Shown piece by piece: positions 16,704 to 24,129 of a DNA stretch of 55,759 nt. Both the position numbers and the translations under genes were made by a program. Position 1 is the first letter of the stretch. Each line of letters begins with the position of its first letter. The notes beneath the pieces are model-generated. The model had not been told where the DNA came from. It did not search any database and saw only the letters and a list, made by a program, of their open reading frames with translations. This stretch comes from Gammaproteobacteria bacterium (GTDB lineage Bacteria; Pseudomonadota; Gammaproteobacteria; Steroidobacterales; Steroidobacteraceae): contig VGUH01000020.1 of the NCBI GenBank assembly GCA_016874295.1, positions 1 to 55,759 of the forward strand. The letters run 5' to 3'.

Positions 16704-17153
16704 ATGCAAGGGAACGCCACCCAGGTCAGCCGGCGGCTGCACGAGGAGCACGTGGCGGTGATCGCGCTGTGCGGCAAGCTCGAAGCGTCGCTTTCCGCCG
16801 GCAAGTCCGATCCGGCGCTGCTGAAGGCCGCGCTCGAGGCCATCGACGGCGAAGTCGAGCGCCATTTCGCCTTCGAGGAAGCCGAGCTGTTCCCGCGCAT
16901 GAACGAAGCGGGCGAGGGCGACCTCGTCGATCTCCTGCTCGAGGAGCACGCCGCGGTCCGGGACGCCGCGCGCCGCTTCGCCGCCGCCGCCCGCCAGGTG
17001 CCCCCGGGCGCCGACCTGCGGCCCGCCGGCCTCGAATTCGCCGAGCGCCTCGCCTCGCACGCGCAGAAGGAAGAAATGTCGATGCTGCCCGCCCTCGACG
17101 ACCTGCTCGACGCCGGCACCGACGCCGATTTGATCCTTGCCTACGCAGGTTGA
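16704..17153 (+). CDS. Hemerythrin HHE domain protein
   Basis: The 149-residue four-helix protein has the HHE metal-ligand pattern: LHEEHVAVIAL (helix 1), EVERHFAFEEAELFP (helix 2), LLEEHAAVRD (helix 3) and ASHAQKEEMSMLP (helix 4). These can hold an oxo-bridged di-iron site for O2 or NO binding. It begins 10 bp after the GNAT gene at the end of the bcr operon, so it may scavenge oxygen or NO around the oxygen-sensitive reductase. Its stop codon overlaps an FNR/DNR-type operator for the next gene. Confidence 0.88.
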   Translation: MQGNATQVSRRLHEEHVAVIALCGKLEASLSAGKSDPALLKAALEAIDGEVERHFAFEEAELFPRMNEAGEGDLVDLLLEEHAAVRDAARRFAAAARQVPPGADLRPAGLEFAERLASHAQKEEMSMLPALDDLLDAGTDADLILAYAG

Positions 17154-17163
17154 CCTAGATCAA
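17150..17163 (+). promoter_or_regulatory. Perfect FNR/DNR-type operator upstream of second CRP/FNR gene
   Basis: It reads TTGACCTAGATCAA, matching TTGAY-N4-RTCAA in all defined positions. It overlaps the TGA of the hemerythrin gene and ends 34 bp before the regulator's ATG. This may allow autoregulation or cross-regulation by the DNR-like protein at 3823-4533. Confidence 0.75.
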
Positions 17164-17197
17164 GCGTTGCGCGCACGGAATCCGCAGGCTTGCTCAA

Positions 17198-17881
17198 ATG
17201 GGCAAGCCGCACCCCCGCCGGACGCTCAAGAAGCTACGGTTGTTCCGATCGCTGACCGACGAGGAGGCCGCACGCCTGCTGCGTGCGGCGCGCACGCGAC
17301 GGCTTGCCCGCGGCGAGCTGCTCGGTCGGACCGGGGACGCCGTACCAGGCTTGTGCGTGCTCGAGAGCGGCAGCGTGACGCTGTCCCTCGGCCGCGGGCG
17401 CGCGCGGCGCGTGTTCCGCGTCGTCAGCGCCGGGGATACCTTCCTCGAGGCGCCCGCGCTCAGCGGCTCGCACAGCCCGTTCGAGATCCGCGCCCTTGGG
17501 GATGCGGTCGTCCGCACGGTGCCGATCGCGAGCATCCTCGCGGCCCTGAAGCGCAATCCCGGATTCGCGCACGACCTCGTGTCGCTGGTCGCGACGCGGG
17601 CCATGCTCGGACTGCGCTACCTGCACGGCACGACGCTACCGGTGGCGGCGCGGGTCGCGCAGCACCTGCACTCGACCGCCCGGATGAGCAAGTCCGGCGC
17701 CTGGCAGGTCGTGCTGCCGGCCACGAAGACCATCCTGGCCGAGCAGCTGGGCATGAAGAAGGAAGCCCTGTCGCGCGCGCTGCGGGCGCTTTCCGACGCC
17801 GGGCTGCTCGCGGTGACCGGCCGGCGGATCGCGGTCCTGGACCGCGCGGGGCTCGCGCGGGTGCCGGTCAACGGCGACTGA
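17198..17881 (+). CDS. CRP/FNR-family transcriptional regulator
   Basis: The 227-residue protein has an Arg-rich N-terminus, an effector barrel (about 30-130, with LESGSVTLSLGRG) and a C-terminal winged HTH (about 150-220). The recognition helix contains MKKEALSRALRAL, again the E-x2-SR pattern of FNR/DNR proteins, so it should read TTGAY half-sites. Only one cysteine is present, so no FNR-type Fe-S cluster. It follows the bcr operon behind its own operator. It could be the local regulator of the aromatic genes, analogous in role to AcpR, but the effector is unknown. Confidence 0.82.
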   Translation: MGKPHPRRTLKKLRLFRSLTDEEAARLLRAARTRRLARGELLGRTGDAVPGLCVLESGSVTLSLGRGRARRVFRVVSAGDTFLEAPALSGSHSPFEIRALGDAVVRTVPIASILAALKRNPGFAHDLVSLVATRAMLGLRYLHGTTLPVAARVAQHLHSTARMSKSGAWQVVLPATKTILAEQLGMKKEALSRALRALSDAGLLAVTGRRIAVLDRAGLARVPVNGD

Positions 17882-17893
17882 GCTCCGGTCCCC

Positions 17894-19264
17894 TCAGGAA
17901 CCTTTCGGCCGCAGGTCGCGCACGCGCACGGCCTTGCCCTGCGAGCGCGGCACTTCACCGGGCTTGCGCATCTTCACGGCTGCGGTGACGCCGATCATCG
18001 ACTTGATCTGGTGCGCTACGCGCGCAGCGATGGCGGGGTACTCGCGCGCGTCGGCGGACGGCGCAGCCTCGGCCTCGACGGTGAGCCGGTCCATGCTGCC
18101 CTCGCGCTCCACCACGAGCTGGTAGTGGGGTGCCAGCCCCTCCAGGCCCACGAGCACCGCCTCGACCTGCGAGGGGAACATGTTGACGCCGCGGATGATG
18201 AGCATGTCGTCGTTGCGGCCCGTCACGCGCTTGATGCGCAGGTGGCTGCGCCCGCAGCTGCAGGGCTCGCGCGTGACGCGCGTGATGTCGCGCGTGCGGT
18301 AGCGCAGCATCGGCAGCGCTTCCTTGGTGAGCGTGGTGATCACCAGCTCGCCGGGCTCGCCGTCGGGCACCGGCTGGCCGGTCGCGGTGTCGAGCGCCTC
18401 GAACAGGAAATGGTCCTCCCAGCCGTGCAGGCCGTCCTGCGCCTCGCACTCGACCGCCACGCCCGGGCCCATGATCTCCGACAGGCCGTAGACGTCGATC
18501 GCCTTCAGGCCGAGGCGTGCCTCGATCTCGCGGCGCATGGCTTCGCTCCAGGGCTCGGCGCCGAACAGCCCGATCTCCAGCGCGCTGCCCTTCAGGTCCA
18601 CGCCCTCGCTTTCGGCGACCTCCGCGATGTTGAGCGCGTAGGAGGGCGTCGCGCACAGCACCCGCGCGCCGAAGTCGCGCAGCAGCACGACCTGGCGCTC
18701 GGTCGCGCCGCCGGACACCGGCACCACGGTGGCGCCGAGCCGTTCCGCGCCGTAGTGCGCGCCGAGGCCGCCCGTGAACAGGCCGTAGCCGTAGGCGTTG
18801 TGCACCACGTCGCCCGGGCGCGCGCCGGCGCAGGCCATCGAGCGCGCCATCAGGTCCGCCCAGATATCCAGGTCGCGCGAGGTGTAGCCGACCACCGTCG
18901 GCTTGCCGGTGGTGCCCGAGGAGGCGTGCAGCCGCACCAGGTGCTCGCGCGGCCGCGCGAACATGCCGAACGGGTAGGTGTCGCGCAGGTCGGTCTTCAA
19001 GGTGAAGGGCAGGGCGCGCAGGTCCTCGAGGCGGCGCAGGTCCTTCGGGTCGAAGCCGATCGCATGCATGCGCTCGCGGTGCAGCGGCACGTTGTCGTAG
19101 GCATTGCGCACCGTGGTGCGCAGGCGCTGCAGCTGGAGCCGCTCGAGCTTCTCGCGCGGCATGGTCTCGGCTTCGCGCTCGAAGAAGAAATGCGCGGGCT
19201 TGCCGAGCAGGCGCGCGCGCGGGTTGCCCTTGGAAGCGTTCCGGTCCTGGAGGTGTGCGCTCAT
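17894..19264 (-). CDS. paaK: Phenylacetate-CoA ligase
   Basis: The 456-residue adenylate-forming enzyme has the AMP-binding P-loop-like LHASSGTTGKPTVVGYT, then GAEPWSEAMR, YGLSEIMGPGVAVEC, and the hinge and C-terminal GRNDDMLIIRGVNMFPSQVE. Length and motifs match PaaK/PadJ. It converts phenylacetate plus CoA and ATP to phenylacetyl-CoA. It is last in an operon with padB, padC and padD (ATGA overlap with padD), so it feeds the anaerobic alpha-oxidation route rather than the aerobic paa route. Confidence 0.95.
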   Translation of the reverse strand: MSAHLQDRNASKGNPRARLLGKPAHFFFEREAETMPREKLERLQLQRLRTTVRNAYDNVPLHRERMHAIGFDPKDLRRLEDLRALPFTLKTDLRDTYPFGMFARPREHLVRLHASSGTTGKPTVVGYTSRDLDIWADLMARSMACAGARPGDVVHNAYGYGLFTGGLGAHYGAERLGATVVPVSGGATERQVVLLRDFGARVLCATPSYALNIAEVAESEGVDLKGSALEIGLFGAEPWSEAMRREIEARLGLKAIDVYGLSEIMGPGVAVECEAQDGLHGWEDHFLFEALDTATGQPVPDGEPGELVITTLTKEALPMLRYRTRDITRVTREPCSCGRSHLRIKRVTGRNDDMLIIRGVNMFPSQVEAVLVGLEGLAPHYQLVVEREGSMDRLTVEAEAAPSADAREYPAIAARVAHQIKSMIGVTAAVKMRKPGEVPRSQGKAVRVRDLRPKGS

Positions 19265-20049
19265 CGGATGGGGAGGTGCGGGAGTGAGAAACCCTGGTTG
19301 TGGGAGGCGCGCGTGACCAGCGCGAACTTCAGGCGCCAGCCGGTGACGGCGGCGAGCAGGCCCGCGAGCCAGAGCGCCTCGGGCGCGAGCGTCGAGAACA
19401 GCAGCAGCGCGACCGGCAGCACGGTGCCGAGCTGCATCAGCGCGCGGCCCGAGGGCTCGAGCGCGGCGGCGCACGGCAGGCGCAGCGCGGTGCGGTAGCG
19501 CGACCAGGCGAACGCGCGCGCGAGCAGCGCGAGTCCGAACAGGCCGACGAGCGCCGCGACGTCGCCGAACAGGAGCGCGATGCCCGCGCCTTCGGCGAGG
19601 CCCGTGAGCATCACCAGCGGCACGACCTGCGGCGCGCGCCAGGCGGGGATGCCCTTGGAAGCATGGAGGATGCGCGCCTGGCACCAGAGGAAGAGGAGGG
19701 CACTCAGGGCCGCTGCGACGGTCAGGCTTCTTTCAGAAGAGAAGACTGAAAGCAGTCCCAGGACAAACGTCAGCACTGCGGCAAGTGCCTCGCGACTCAT
19801 CCAGGATGTCCATGGATTGAAGAAGACGTGCGCGGCACGCAGCTTGCGGCCGATCTCCAGCCACACCGCGCCCAGGCCGAGCGCGATCAACGCCAGGCCG
19901 AGCGCCTGCAGCAGCGGCGCGCCGCCGGCGAGCGGCGCGGCGGCGAGCAGCCCGGCGCCGCTGCCGCCGAGCATGAAGTTCGCGGCCGCGCGCGCGTCCC
20001 AGTGCTGCTGGATCCAGGGGCGGGGCCCGAAGGTCGTCGGCCGGCTCAC
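19261..20049 (-). CDS. padD: Phenylacetyl-CoA:acceptor oxidoreductase membrane subunit (DmsC/NrfD-like)
   Basis: The 262-residue hydrophobic protein has about eight membrane segments and resembles DmsC/NrfD anchor subunits; VFFNPWTSWMSREALAAVLT is a typical conserved piece. As part of PadBCD it would pass electrons to the quinone pool. The start is taken as GTG 20049 because it overlaps the padC stop (GTGA); a GTG four codons earlier is also in frame. Its stop overlaps paaK (ATGA). A patch of AT-rich codons lies around 19722-19815. Confidence 0.85.
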   Translation of the reverse strand: MSRPTTFGPRPWIQQHWDARAAANFMLGGSGAGLLAAAPLAGGAPLLQALGLALIALGLGAVWLEIGRKLRAAHVFFNPWTSWMSREALAAVLTFVLGLLSVFSSERSLTVAAALSALLFLWCQARILHASKGIPAWRAPQVVPLVMLTGLAEGAGIALLFGDVAALVGLFGLALLARAFAWSRYRTALRLPCAAALEPSGRALMQLGTVLPVALLLFSTLAPEALWLAGLLAAVTGWRLKFALVTRASHNQGFSLPHLPIR

Positions 20050-20690
20050 TTGCGGTCCCACAGGTAGTAGAAGCCGGGCTTGGTGCCGAGCTCTTCGTGC
20101 ATGCGGAAGAACTGGTTCTCCGCAAGCAGTTCCGAGATGTTGCTGCCCGGGTCGTCCGCGTCGCCGAAATGTAGCGCCTGAGCGATGCAGCTGTTCACGC
20201 AGGCAGGCGTCGCGTCCGGGTCCTTGCCGGGCTTGAGGCCCTTTGCCAGGCCAGAGTCAATGCGGTCTGCGCAAAACGTGCATTTTGTCGCGACGCCCAG
20301 TCTTTTTTCATCATTTCCAATTTCCTCGTTGGGCATCGGAGCGCCGTACGCAAACTGTGCGACGTCCGTCTTGTACCGCGCCTGGTAGGGGCAGGCGACC
20401 GCGCAATAGGCGCAGCCGATGCACAGGTCGTAGTCGATGGTGACGATGCCATCGGCGCGCTTGCGCGTCGCTGTGGACGGGCAGACGTGCATGCAGGGCG
20501 GGTCCTCGCAGTGCATGCAGCCCACCGGCACGAACACGCGCTTCACCGACGGGAATTCGCCGACCTCCATGTCGAGCACGCGCCGCCACTGCACGCCGGG
20601 CGGTGTCGCGTTGGCGTGCTTGCAGGCCGCCGTGCAGGTCTGGCAGCCCACGCAGCGCCGGAGATCGGCAACCATCGCCCAACGCGTCAT
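20046..20690 (-). CDS. padC: Phenylacetyl-CoA:acceptor oxidoreductase iron-sulfur subunit
   Basis: The 214-residue DmsB-type ferredoxin subunit has four Cys groups: CVGCQTCTAACK, CMHCEDPPCMHVCP, CIGCAYCAVACP, and CTFCADRI with CVNSCIAQA. That is enough for four [4Fe-4S] clusters wiring the molybdopterin subunit to the membrane subunit. There is no signal peptide, consistent with a cytoplasm-facing complex acting on a CoA ester. It lies 21 bp after padB. The segment around 20262-20345 has distinctly AT-richer codons than its surroundings. Confidence 0.92.
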   Translation of the reverse strand: MTRWAMVADLRRCVGCQTCTAACKHANATPPGVQWRRVLDMEVGEFPSVKRVFVPVGCMHCEDPPCMHVCPSTATRKRADGIVTIDYDLCIGCAYCAVACPYQARYKTDVAQFAYGAPMPNEEIGNDEKRLGVATKCTFCADRIDSGLAKGLKPGKDPDATPACVNSCIAQALHFGDADDPGSNISELLAENQFFRMHEELGTKPGFYYLWDRK

Positions 20691-20711
20691 CGGTATGTGG
20701 CCATCGCTTGG

Positions 20712-23366
20712 TTATTTCTGAGTCTTCTTGATCGAAACCCGTACGACATCCGCCCCAGAGCCCGTCGCGTCGGTGAGATCCATCGACATCGGCACCAGCC
20801 GGTTCAGGCTCGGCACGCCGAAGTCCTTCGCGAACGGCGTCGCCCAGTGGTCGAACTGCGCGATCAGCAGCAGCGTGTCCGGGCGGATGCCCTGGCGCAG
20901 CACGGCCCTGGCGCGCACCTGGCGCCGCGGCGTGGCGATCTCCACGCTGTCGCCCTCGGCGATGCCCAGCTCGGCCGCCTTCTGCGCATTGATGATCACG
21001 CCGCCGTGGCCGGCGACATTGGAGGCCACCTCGCGGATGATCTGCATGCCGACGTTGCCGCCCCAGGCGTATTGCATGCTGCGCGAGGTGAGCAGCCAGA
21101 ACGGGAAGTCGCCCGCCTTGCCGCCGGCGCGCGCCAGCTCCTCTTCCCAGAGCCTGGGGAATTCCTTCCACGCCGGCAGCGCCTGGTACTCGGCGAGCTG
21201 CTTGTCCCACCACTGCATGCCGTGCTCGTGCAGGCGGCGCTCGAGCTGCCTGCCCACGCGCAGCAGCTGCTCCTGGTAGGGCAGCTCGAAGCGCAGGCCC
21301 TGCGCGGCGAGCGTGGGGAAGAGGTACCAGTCGGACTGCGGGAAAGGCTTCACGCGCAGGCCGTTCTGCTTCCACCAGTCCAGGCCGTGCGTTTCCTCGC
21401 CGTCGGTGAGCTCGGCGCTCGCGGCGCGGCAGACCGCGTCCCAGATCTGGTCGCGCGTGTACCTGCGGTCCTCCTCGAGCACAAAGCTCCAGTCCAGGCC
21501 CTTCAGCGGCACGCCGGCCGCGCCGCGGTTGATCGAGGCGTTGTAGCGCTCCAGCAGACCGGTGCGCGCGGCGAGCTCGGTGGCGATATCGGTGAAGTCG
21601 CGCGCCTCGGTGGCGGGCCTGACCACGGGCTGGCGCAGCGCGTAGCCCTCGTGCTTCCAGAACTGCTCGATGTACTTCGAGCCGCCGACGTAGATCAGCT
21701 GCAGGCTTTCCAGGTCCATCTGGTCGGGCAGCAGGATGTCGGCGAAATGGTTGGTCTCGTCGCGCGTGTAGGCGAGCGCGACCACGAACGGGAACTGCGC
21801 CATGCGCTCGGCCACCTGGGTGGTGTCCCAGAACGAGATCGCCGGGTTGGTGCGGTAGACGAACCAGAGCTCCGGATAGGTGACGCGCGGCAGGCCGGGC
21901 GGCGTTTCGCCGAGGAACATCCAGGAGAAGTGCGTGGGCCCGAGCGCCTGGCTCCAGGGGCCGTTGGCCGCGAGCGGCACCAGCGTGCGGTACGCGTTGC
22001 GGATGTTCGGCTCCGGCTTCCAGTGCTCCTTGTCGGTCGGGTTGAGCGGATAGGCCATGAAGCCGTCGGCGCCAGGCTTCACGCTCGCATGTCGCTCCGA
22101 CAGCGGCTTGTTCAGGCGCACCGTGGTGCCGAGCGTGCCGCCGGGGACTTCCAGCGCGCCGGCCAGCGCCGCGAGCATGGTGCGCGCCCAGCAGCACTCG
22201 AAGCCGCCCCAGCCGTTGTTGACCGTCTTGCCGAGCGCCACCGCCACCGGCCGGAACGGCAGCGTCTTGCCGTCGATGACGATGGTCTCGCCGATGTGCG
22301 CGTGGTCGAGATACTCCCTGGCGATGCGCCGGATCGTCGCCGCCGGCACGTCGCAGATCTTCTCCGCCCACTCGGGCGTGTACGGCTTCATGTGCTCGAG
22401 AAGCTTCGTGAATGCCGTCACGCCTTGCAGTTCGCCTTCGGCCAGCACCTCTTCGTCAGGGCCGATTTCTACCGCCTTCACATGGCATGTCTTTTCAATC
22501 GCCTCCGCGAGAAGAGGCTTTTTGGTTGAAAGATCCCTTAAGTAAAACCCGTTAGGTCCCACCAGGTAGGGCGAGGAGGTGTGATTCAGGAGGAAATCCA
22601 CGTCCAGCCGCTGGCGCGGCTCCTCGTGCAGCATCACGTGGATGAGCGCGTAGAGGAACGCGGGGTCGGTCTTCGGCTTGATCGGCACCCACTCGGCCGA
22701 GCAGGCGCCGGTGATCGACAGGTGCGGCTCGACCTGCACGCGCTTCATGCCGCGGATGCGCGCATCGGCGTGGCGCCAGACGCCGACCACGCCGCCCGAG
22801 GCCTCGGTGTTGGCGCCGCAGGAGATCACGTATTCGCACAGCGGCGTGTCGGGCGAGACGGTGAACGCGCGGTGCCAGAATTCGCCGTACAGGTGCTCGG
22901 AGTGCGTGCACTTCACGCCCTGGCCGGAGCCGAAGCCCATGTCGATCGGTCCCCAGGCGCCGAGGAAGGCGGGGAAGGTGCCCATGTACGACTGCGGCGT
23001 GCCGCCGCCGCCGAAGCTCGCGGCGACGCGCGGATAGCCGGAGGCGTCCAGCAGCCCCTTGCCGCGGATCTCGATGAGCTTCCTGGCGATGGTGTCGAGC
23101 GCCTCGTCCCAGCTGATCGGCACGAACAGCGGGTCCTCGTCGCGGCCCTTGCGCGGGTTGGTGCGCTTCATCGGCGTGCGCACGCGGTTCGGGTTGTAGA
23201 GCTTCTGCACCAGGCCGTAGGCCTTGACGCAGACCTTGCCGCCGCCCGGGTGGATCGTCGCGGCGTCGAAGTTCGGCGTCACCTGCGTGGCCACGCCGTT
23301 CTCGACCTCGACCTCGAGCAGGTCGGGGCCGGCGACGCACTGGTAGCAGTAGGTCTTGACCTTCAC
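20712..23366 (-). CDS. padB: Phenylacetyl-CoA:acceptor oxidoreductase molybdopterin subunit
   Basis: The 884-residue molybdopterin oxidoreductase of the DMSO-reductase family begins with a Cys motif (YCYQCVAG, then KVCVKAYGL) for an N-terminal [4Fe-4S]. It continues with molybdopterin domains including CEYVISCGANTEASGG and ends in a dinucleotide-binding domain from about 770 on. It lacks a Tat signal. With an Fe-S subunit, a DmsC-like anchor and a phenylacetate-CoA ligase next to it, the Thauera PadBCD enzyme oxidising phenylacetyl-CoA to phenylglyoxylate is the best call. The start GTG 23366 overlaps the preceding stop (GTGA). Confidence 0.9.
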   Translation of the reverse strand: MKVKTYCYQCVAGPDLLEVEVENGVATQVTPNFDAATIHPGGGKVCVKAYGLVQKLYNPNRVRTPMKRTNPRKGRDEDPLFVPISWDEALDTIARKLIEIRGKGLLDASGYPRVAASFGGGGTPQSYMGTFPAFLGAWGPIDMGFGSGQGVKCTHSEHLYGEFWHRAFTVSPDTPLCEYVISCGANTEASGGVVGVWRHADARIRGMKRVQVEPHLSITGACSAEWVPIKPKTDPAFLYALIHVMLHEEPRQRLDVDFLLNHTSSPYLVGPNGFYLRDLSTKKPLLAEAIEKTCHVKAVEIGPDEEVLAEGELQGVTAFTKLLEHMKPYTPEWAEKICDVPAATIRRIAREYLDHAHIGETIVIDGKTLPFRPVAVALGKTVNNGWGGFECCWARTMLAALAGALEVPGGTLGTTVRLNKPLSERHASVKPGADGFMAYPLNPTDKEHWKPEPNIRNAYRTLVPLAANGPWSQALGPTHFSWMFLGETPPGLPRVTYPELWFVYRTNPAISFWDTTQVAERMAQFPFVVALAYTRDETNHFADILLPDQMDLESLQLIYVGGSKYIEQFWKHEGYALRQPVVRPATEARDFTDIATELAARTGLLERYNASINRGAAGVPLKGLDWSFVLEEDRRYTRDQIWDAVCRAASAELTDGEETHGLDWWKQNGLRVKPFPQSDWYLFPTLAAQGLRFELPYQEQLLRVGRQLERRLHEHGMQWWDKQLAEYQALPAWKEFPRLWEEELARAGGKAGDFPFWLLTSRSMQYAWGGNVGMQIIREVASNVAGHGGVIINAQKAAELGIAEGDSVEIATPRRQVRARAVLRQGIRPDTLLLIAQFDHWATPFAKDFGVPSLNRLVPMSMDLTDATGSGADVVRVSIKKTQK

Positions 23367-23615
23367 GCGCCCTGCGCCGCCTTGGCCTTGGCCGCCTTCG
23401 CGGCGAGGCGCGCCTCGGTCTGCTTCACGTCGACCACGAAGCGCATGTGCTTGCCGCGCGCGATCGCGTCCACGCCATCGGTGCCCGCAACTTCGAACGT
23501 GATTGCACGTCCCTTCACCTCCGCCACGGTGACGGTGAACTCGGCCTGCATGCCGAGCAGCGTCGCGGCGAGGTGGTCGATCTCGACGCGCGTGCCGACC
23601 GAGTCTTCGCCGGCG
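23363..23615 (-). pseudogene. Hotdog acyl-CoA thioesterase, 5' end lost at repeat copy B
   Basis: The visible 84 residues, from AGEDSVGTRVEIDHLAATLLG to a Lys/Ala-rich tail, match the C-terminal two thirds of hotdog thioesterases of the fluoroacetyl-CoA thioesterase (FlK)-like group: VEIDHLAATLLGM, FEVAGTDGVDAIARG and HMRFVV. The N-terminus, some 40-50 residues with the start codon, is missing because the frame runs into the repeat. Its stop overlaps padB (GTGA), so it once led the pad operon and may have recycled dead-end CoA esters. The pad promoter would also have lain on the missing side. Confidence 0.75.
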
Positions 23616-23746
23616 TTTACCAATAATAGCGGCTCGTGGGGCGACATAAGCTGCATTGTGCGCCGTCAAACCGGGACCAGGGAGCGGGAGAATGGCCAAA
23701 TCGTGCGGTGCAACGCAGCCTGGGGCGGATAGATTTGCCTATCCGT
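23616..23746 (+). repeat. Repeat copy B (131 bp)
   Basis: It is near-identical to copies A and D, with a 3-bp AAT insertion near its left end (TTTACCAATAATAGC). It ends in the same hairpin. It truncates the thioesterase gene on its left. On its right it supplies the stop codon of a small minus-strand ORF (23739-24035), whose native end may therefore also be lost. Confidence 0.9.
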
Positions 23747-24035
23747 GCAGCCGCAATTCGTCGCGATGACGCTCTTCGCAGGCCGGATGCTGCAGGACGA
23801 AGTTGCGCAGCACGAGCTTGAGAACCAGCGCGCGCTCGGGGTCGCCGCAGGCGATCGCGCGCCCGATGTCGTCCCGGATCATTTCCTTGATGAAGAATTT
23901 TCCCGCCGGCGTGCCGACCAGGTAATTGCCCATCTCCGCCGCGGCGATCTCGGGTATGTGCTCGTGCTGCGCCAGCGCGCGCACCTCCTCCTCGGTCAGG
24001 CCGCACATGCCGATGCAGTCTTCCAGCGACAGCAT
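23739..24035 (-). CDS. Small conserved hypothetical protein (helical)
   Basis: This is a 98-residue acidic helical protein, MLSLEDCIGMCGLTEEEVRA at the N-terminus and then EHEHIPEIAA-like and MIRDDIGRAIACGDPERAL segments. I recall similar unnamed proteins of about 80-100 residues in Proteobacteria, but no function. Its stop codon (TAG) is made by the first bases of repeat copy B, so a few native C-terminal residues may be missing. An FNR/DNR-type site lies 34 bp upstream of its start, shared with the divergent CFA-type gene. Confidence 0.6.
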   Translation of the reverse strand: MLSLEDCIGMCGLTEEEVRALAQHEHIPEIAAAEMGNYLVGTPAGKFFIKEMIRDDIGRAIACGDPERALVLKLVLRNFVLQHPACEERHRDELRLHG

Positions 24036-24068
24036 TCCCGCAGCATGGCCCCGCTGCAGCCCCGGCCC

Positions 24069-24082
24069 TTGACCCTCGTCAA
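24069..24082 (+). promoter_or_regulatory. Perfect FNR/DNR-type operator
   Basis: It reads TTGACCCTCGTCAA, a full match to TTGAY-N4-RTCAA. It lies in the 94-bp divergent gap, 47 bp before the CFA-type gene and 33 bp before the minus-strand small ORF. Confidence 0.7.
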
Positions 24083-24129
24083 TCTATGGCGCTGAAATAC
24101 GCCTACGCTGCATCGGTGGAACTGGGTTC

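Noticed and set aside
20712-23366. PadB as a formate dehydrogenase, DMSO reductase or polysulfide reductase
   Set aside because: The family is shared, but there is no Tat signal and the operon ends in phenylacetate-CoA ligase, favouring a cytoplasmic phenylacetyl-CoA enzyme. Not excluded by sequence alone.
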